DNA from: DASWHK01 sp036398215
Lineage (GTDB): Bacteria > Acidobacteriota > UBA890
Reading direction: 5' to 3'
Length of the DNA: 8,003 bases
Assembly (NCBI GenBank): GCA_036398215.1
Contig: DASWHK010000005.1
Span: forward strand, 1-8,003
Position 1 is the stretch's first letter, and each line of letters starts with the position of its first letter. The notes under the pieces are model-generated. The model had not been told where the DNA came from. It made no database searches and saw only the letters and a list, made by a program, of their open reading frames with translations. Shown piece after piece: positions 5,009-8,003 of the stretch. Position numbers and translations under genes: made by a program.

Positions 5009-6826
5009 TCACCGGAGCCCGCTCGCCGCGCCCACCGGACGGCCTTCGACGCGGTACACGACGCGGCCGTCGCCGCTCCAAGCCTGCAGCAGGCGGGGCT
5101 GCGCGGCGATCGCGGCGAGCAGCTCGGGCTCGACGCGATCCTCCAGGACGATCACGAAGCGGACGTCGAGCCCCACCAGCTCGTCGATGCACGCGTCGGA
5201 CGGAAAGCCGTCGCGGATCGAGCGCAGCAGGTCGACGTTCGCCGGCGACTGGTAGCCGCTGTAGCCGACCAGCAGGCGCTTCCAGTGAAAGATGCTCTCC
5301 CACACCTGGCGCGCGTTGATCGACGTCGAGAATGGGCTGAGCGGGAACTCCACGATGGCGAAGTCCCCCGGCTGGCCGGCGAGAAACGCGTTGATCGGCC
5401 GCGGCTGGGGCTCGTAGGGCCAGGTGCGCAGCGGCGCGAAGGAGGCCTCGACGGAAAACGCCAGCGCCAGCGCCGCGAAAACCGCGATCCGGGCGCGCCG
5501 GCGGGGGATGCGGGCGGCGAGAGCGGCGGCGCCGATCGACGCCAGCATGGCGAGACAGAGGGTCGCCGGCATCATGTAGCGCGTCGGCACCCGGATCAGC
5601 CGGATCAACGGCAGGTTGCCGACCAGCAGGTAGCCGCCGTAGGCGCCCATGGCGAGGAACAGGAACAGCAGGCCCGAGAAGAGCCAGAAGCGGCGGTCCG
5701 TCCGCCGCCGTCCGCCGGCCGGCCGCAGCAGGGCGAGGCCCGCCAGGCCGATCGTCACCAGGCCGGGGAACGCATACGAACGCACCTCCCTGTCGGACCG
5801 GTTCAGGACCGCCGGCCAGCCCCAACGCTCGTCGAGCCAGCGATAGAAATGCGAGCGGGCCGAGAGCAGCTCGAGCGGCCACAGCGAGGCGTTGGGGAGG
5901 TCGAGAGTCTCGGCGCGCCGGGCGGCCATCTGCTCCTCGATCGCCAGGTAGGGCCAGAAGATCGGCGCCAGGACGGCGACCGCGATCAGCGCGAAGACGG
6001 CGCCGCCGCGCGCCAGCCTGACCAGGTCGGGCCGGCGGTACAACCGGTGAACGACCGCGAAGTAGGCGATCATCGAGCCCGCCAGCAGCGCGCCGAAAAC
6101 CGCGTGGTGGGAGCCGGACAGGGCGTTGAGGCAGAAGAAGACGGCGGCGGCGACGGCGTAGCGGAGGCGCACCGGCGGGAGCTGGCGGCAGGCTGCGGAC
6201 TCCGGCCTCGCATGGGTGCGGCGTTCGCCGGCGGTGGAAGCCGTCGCCGCGCCGGATGCGCCGCGGGCCGCGCCCGGCTCGGCCGTCGCCGGCTGTAACC
6301 AGAGCCACAGCGCCCAGGCCATCCACGGCAGCCAATGGTCGCCGACCAGCTGGATCTGCTGGTAGCGGGTGAAATGCACCGGGTTGAAGGCCCAGAGGAG
6401 GGCGCCCAGCAGCGCCGCGCCGGGGTGGCCGACGACGGCGCGGGCAAGGCAGAAAAAGCCGAGCCCCCCGATCACCAGGCTGGCGATGAGCAGCAGGTTG
6501 TAGGTGAGGATCGGCTCGTAGAAGGCCTCGATGACCGGCAGCATCAGCAGGCTGTGGGCCAGCAGGATGTCTGCGTACACGAAGGTGTAGCGCTCGGGAT
6601 GGAACATGTTCGTGTGATGTACCGCGCGCGGGTCGGTCAGCAGCGCGTGGGCCCCCCAGAAGATCAGGTAGGTGTTGAGGCGGAAATCGTTCTCGGTCGG
6701 CTCGATGACCGCCAGGCGCGCGGGGTTGCTGGCGATCGGCCAGGTGGCGGCGATCGCCAGCACGGTCAGAACGGCGCCTGCGGTCGCGACCTGCTTCCAG
6801 GGGGAAAGGCGCATGGAGTGCGGCAT
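5009..6826 (-). CDS. Large multi-pass membrane protein, GT-C/YfhO-like
   Basis: This 605-residue protein has about ten predicted membrane segments, for example around residues 15-32, 83-100, 108-132, 136-150, 165-178, 222-237, 241-262, 274-292, 352-368, 380-403, 418-440 and 446-462. A soluble C-terminal domain follows (about 465-605). The first large loop has an acidic END motif (45-47) followed by FRLNTYLIFWGAHALLTDP, as in polytopic GT-C-type glycosyltransferase-like proteins, where an acidic residue in this loop is often catalytic. The C-terminal part carries IVEFPL (491-496), FHWKRLLVGYSGYQSP (513-528) and LDVRFVIV (553-560), a pattern I associate with YfhO/GT39-like membrane proteins. 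A plausible role is polyprenyl-linked sugar transfer in the envelope; the substrate is unknown. Residues about 180-216 are an Ala/Arg-rich insertion between membrane segments. The start is one of two nearby ATGs (6826 or 6814), neither with an SD; the same frame continues upstream only as antisense of egtD. Confidence 0.82.
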   Translation of the reverse strand: MPHSMRLSPWKQVATAGAVLTVLAIAATWPIASNPARLAVIEPTENDFRLNTYLIFWGAHALLTDPRAVHHTNMFHPERYTFVYADILLAHSLLMLPVIEAFYEPILTYNLLLIASLVIGGLGFFCLARAVVGHPGAALLGALLWAFNPVHFTRYQQIQLVGDHWLPWMAWALWLWLQPATAEPGAARGASGAATASTAGERRTHARPESAACRQLPPVRLRYAVAAAVFFCLNALSGSHHAVFGALLAGSMIAYFAVVHRLYRRPDLVRLARGGAVFALIAVAVLAPIFWPYLAIEEQMAARRAETLDLPNASLWPLELLSARSHFYRWLDERWGWPAVLNRSDREVRSYAFPGLVTIGLAGLALLRPAGGRRRTDRRFWLFSGLLFLFLAMGAYGGYLLVGNLPLIRLIRVPTRYMMPATLCLAMLASIGAAALAARIPRRRARIAVFAALALAFSVEASFAPLRTWPYEPQPRPINAFLAGQPGDFAIVEFPLSPFSTSINARQVWESIFHWKRLLVGYSGYQSPANVDLLRSIRDGFPSDACIDELVGLDVRFVIVLEDRVEPELLAAIAAQPRLLQAWSGDGRVVYRVEGRPVGAASGLR

Positions 6827-6943
6827 GGTACGGTCGGCTGGTGGAGCGTCAGTTGCGGATCGTTGCGGATTGTAAACGGGAGAGCAGGCGGAGGCGATCT
6901 TGCCGACGAGCCGACCGCAGGACTCGCCGCTGGGGGGAGCGCC
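6827..6943. promoter_or_regulatory. Divergent intergenic region upstream of egtD and the membrane-protein gene
   Basis: This 117-nt spacer separates two divergent genes and is less GC-rich than its surroundings around 6851-6877. It contains a 9-bp direct repeat with a 10-bp period at 6852-6870 and a TGTAAA at 6871-6876. On the minus strand TGTAAA reads TTTACA, one mismatch from the -35 consensus, but no matching -10 lies 16-18 nt further. The repeat could be an operator for either gene. Confidence 0.4.
6852..6870. repeat. Direct repeat GTTGCGGAT x2, one helical turn apart
   Basis: GTTGCGGAT occurs at 6852-6860 and again at 6862-6870, separated by a single C, so the copies face the same side of the helix. 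It lies in the divergent spacer, 74 nt before the egtD start and 26 nt before the membrane-protein start. This placement suits a binding site for a tandem-binding regulator, though two copies alone may be chance. Confidence 0.6.
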
Positions 6944-7993
6944 TTGAGAAAGCCGGAGGAAGCGCTGGCGCTGGGCGCCGAGCTCGCGGCCGGCTGGTTG
7001 CGGTGCGTGCAGGAGGGCTACGTCCTGCACGTCGACCAGACCGCCGATCGGCCGACGGCGTTCGCCGAGTCGGTGGCCGAGGGGCTTTCGGCCTCGCCCC
7101 GGCGCTTGCACTGCCGCTGGCTGTACGACGAGATCGGCTCGCAGCTCTACGAGCGCATCACCGAGCAGCCGGAGTATTACCTGACCGATGCCGAAGACGA
7201 GATCCTCCGGGCCCATGCCGTCGACATCCGCGCCCGCGCCGGCGACGCGACGCTCGTCGAGCTGGGCTCCGGAAGCTCGGCGAAGACCCGCCACCTGCTC
7301 GATGCCTGGGTCGCCGCCGGGCCGTCTCGCTACGTCCCCGTCGACATCAGCCGCAGCGCCCTGGAGGCGGCCTGCGGCGCCCTGGCGGCCAGCTACCCGC
7401 GGATCTCGATCGAGGGGATCGTTTCCTCCTTCCGCCGCGGCGTTCCTCTCGTGCGCGAGCTGTCGCCGCTGACGCTGGCGTTCCTCGGCTCGACGATCGG
7501 CAACTTCGAGGACGACGAGCTCGAGGACTTCATGGGGCTGGTCGCGGGCTGCTTGAGCCCGGGCGACCATTTTCTGCTCGGGATCGATACGGTCAAGGAG
7601 CCGGCGCGGCTGCTGGCCGCCTACGACGACGCCGCCGGCTGGACGTCCCGGTTCACGCTCAACATCTTCGCGCGGATGAACCGCGAGCTGGGGACCGACA
7701 TCCCGATCGACGCCCTCGAGCACGTGGCGATCTATAACCCGGAGCGCGAGCAGATCGAGATCTACACCCGCTTCCACGAGGACGTCGACATCGAGCTCGC
7801 TCCGCTGGGCCGGTCATTCCGGATTTGCGAGGGCGAGATGCTGTTGGTCGAGATCAGCCGCAAGTTCCGCCCCGACCGGATGGTCGAGAAGATGGCGGGC
7901 TATGGCCTGGTCGCCGAGCAGATCTATTCCGATCCGCAGCAGCTTTTCGCCGTCCTGCTGCTGCGGCGTGAGCAGGCCGTGGTGGAAGTGTGA
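6944..7993 (+). CDS. egtD: L-histidine N-alpha-methyltransferase EgtD
   Basis: This enzyme makes hercynine by three SAM-dependent methylations of the histidine alpha-amine, the first step of ergothioneine synthesis. With the TTG start at 6944 it is 349 residues; the mycobacterial enzyme is about 320. Family motifs are intact: WLYDEIGS (59-66), QPEYY (75-79), the SAM-binding VELGSGSSAKTRHLL (105-119), VPVDIS (131-136), FLGSTIGNF (180-188), AYDDAAG (226-232), YNPEREQIEIY (264-274) and VEISRKF (302-308). By alignment from memory, Tyr in PEYY, Asn187 in GSTIGN, Tyr227 and Glu303/Ser305 in EISRKF match the histidine-binding residues of M. smegmatis EgtD, so activity is expected. The frame is open far upstream but those codons are antisense to the membrane protein. 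GC at third codon positions rises sharply from 6944, and GGGGAG lies 4 nt before the TTG. Alternative starts are TTG 6998 and GTG 7007. No EgtB is in view, though a gene may follow at once. Confidence 0.93.
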   Translation: MRKPEEALALGAELAAGWLRCVQEGYVLHVDQTADRPTAFAESVAEGLSASPRRLHCRWLYDEIGSQLYERITEQPEYYLTDAEDEILRAHAVDIRARAGDATLVELGSGSSAKTRHLLDAWVAAGPSRYVPVDISRSALEAACGALAASYPRISIEGIVSSFRRGVPLVRELSPLTLAFLGSTIGNFEDDELEDFMGLVAGCLSPGDHFLLGIDTVKEPARLLAAYDDAAGWTSRFTLNIFARMNRELGTDIPIDALEHVAIYNPEREQIEIYTRFHEDVDIELAPLGRSFRICEGEMLLVEISRKFRPDRMVEKMAGYGLVAEQIYSDPQQLFAVLLLRREQAVVEV

Positions 7994-8003
7994 CCCAGCA
8001 CAC

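Noticed and set aside
4877..6298. 473-codon open frame on the plus strand
   Set aside because: Antisense to the membrane-protein gene; hydrophilic low-complexity translation typical of a mirror frame.
4854..6335. 493-codon open frame on the minus strand
   Set aside because: Out of frame with the membrane-protein gene on the same strand. Its translation is Arg/Pro/Ala-rich without membrane segments, whereas the 5009-6826 frame has clear ones.
6335..6943. Extension of the egtD frame upstream to 6335
   Set aside because: The codons lie antisense to the membrane protein or in the divergent spacer, where third-position GC drops; EgtD proteins do not carry such an extension.
6827..7777. Extension of the membrane-protein frame upstream to an ATG at 7777
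   Set aside because: The extra 317 codons are antisense to egtD, which has strong family motifs, and they show no recognisable domain.

Overview
The window is very GC-rich (roughly 70% by eye). It carries eight recognisable genes or gene parts on both strands, with high GC at third codon positions and good Shine-Dalgarno (SD) sequences for several starts. A lipoprotein M23 endopeptidase, a CpoB/YbgF-type periplasmic protein and a large acceptor-type membrane protein point to a diderm bacterium. The small HTH protein resembles, from memory, hypothetical proteins of Acidobacteriota such as Thermoanaerobaculia-like lineages. That placement is inference and not proven by the sequence.

Layout from left to right. 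The 3' end of a class II glutamine amidotransferase (EgtC/YafJ type) runs rightward to 116. It faces, across a short convergent gap holding inverted repeats, a leftward two-gene unit: cpoB-like (1720-2583), then an M23 metallopeptidase lipoprotein with two SH3-like modules (226-1701), 18 nt apart. Divergent from that unit is a PLP-dependent diaminopropionate ammonia-lyase (2773-3993). Its 3' end overlaps a small convergent C4 zinc-ribbon gene (3930-4193). Upstream of that gene on the minus strand is a small HTH protein (4230-4691) whose stop codon lies in a perfect 20-bp tandem duplication. A roughly 317-nt gap with hairpins but no gene follows, then a 605-residue multi-pass membrane protein (5009-6826, minus). 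Across a 117-nt divergent spacer containing a 10-bp-period direct repeat is egtD, histidine N-alpha-methyltransferase of ergothioneine synthesis (6944-7993, plus). Its stop overlaps a possible next start.

Functionally the window looks like ordinary chromosome made of short independent transcription units. The most coherent ones are the cell-envelope pair (CpoB-like plus active-site-intact M23 endopeptidase) and the ergothioneine genes at the edges. I see no CRISPR array, tRNA, rRNA, insertion sequence or defence cassette, and no convincing previously undescribed system. The items most worth checking are the HTH/zinc-ribbon pair with its tandem duplication, the cpoB-M23 pairing outside a tol-pal context, and whether the two edge genes belong to one ergothioneine locus.
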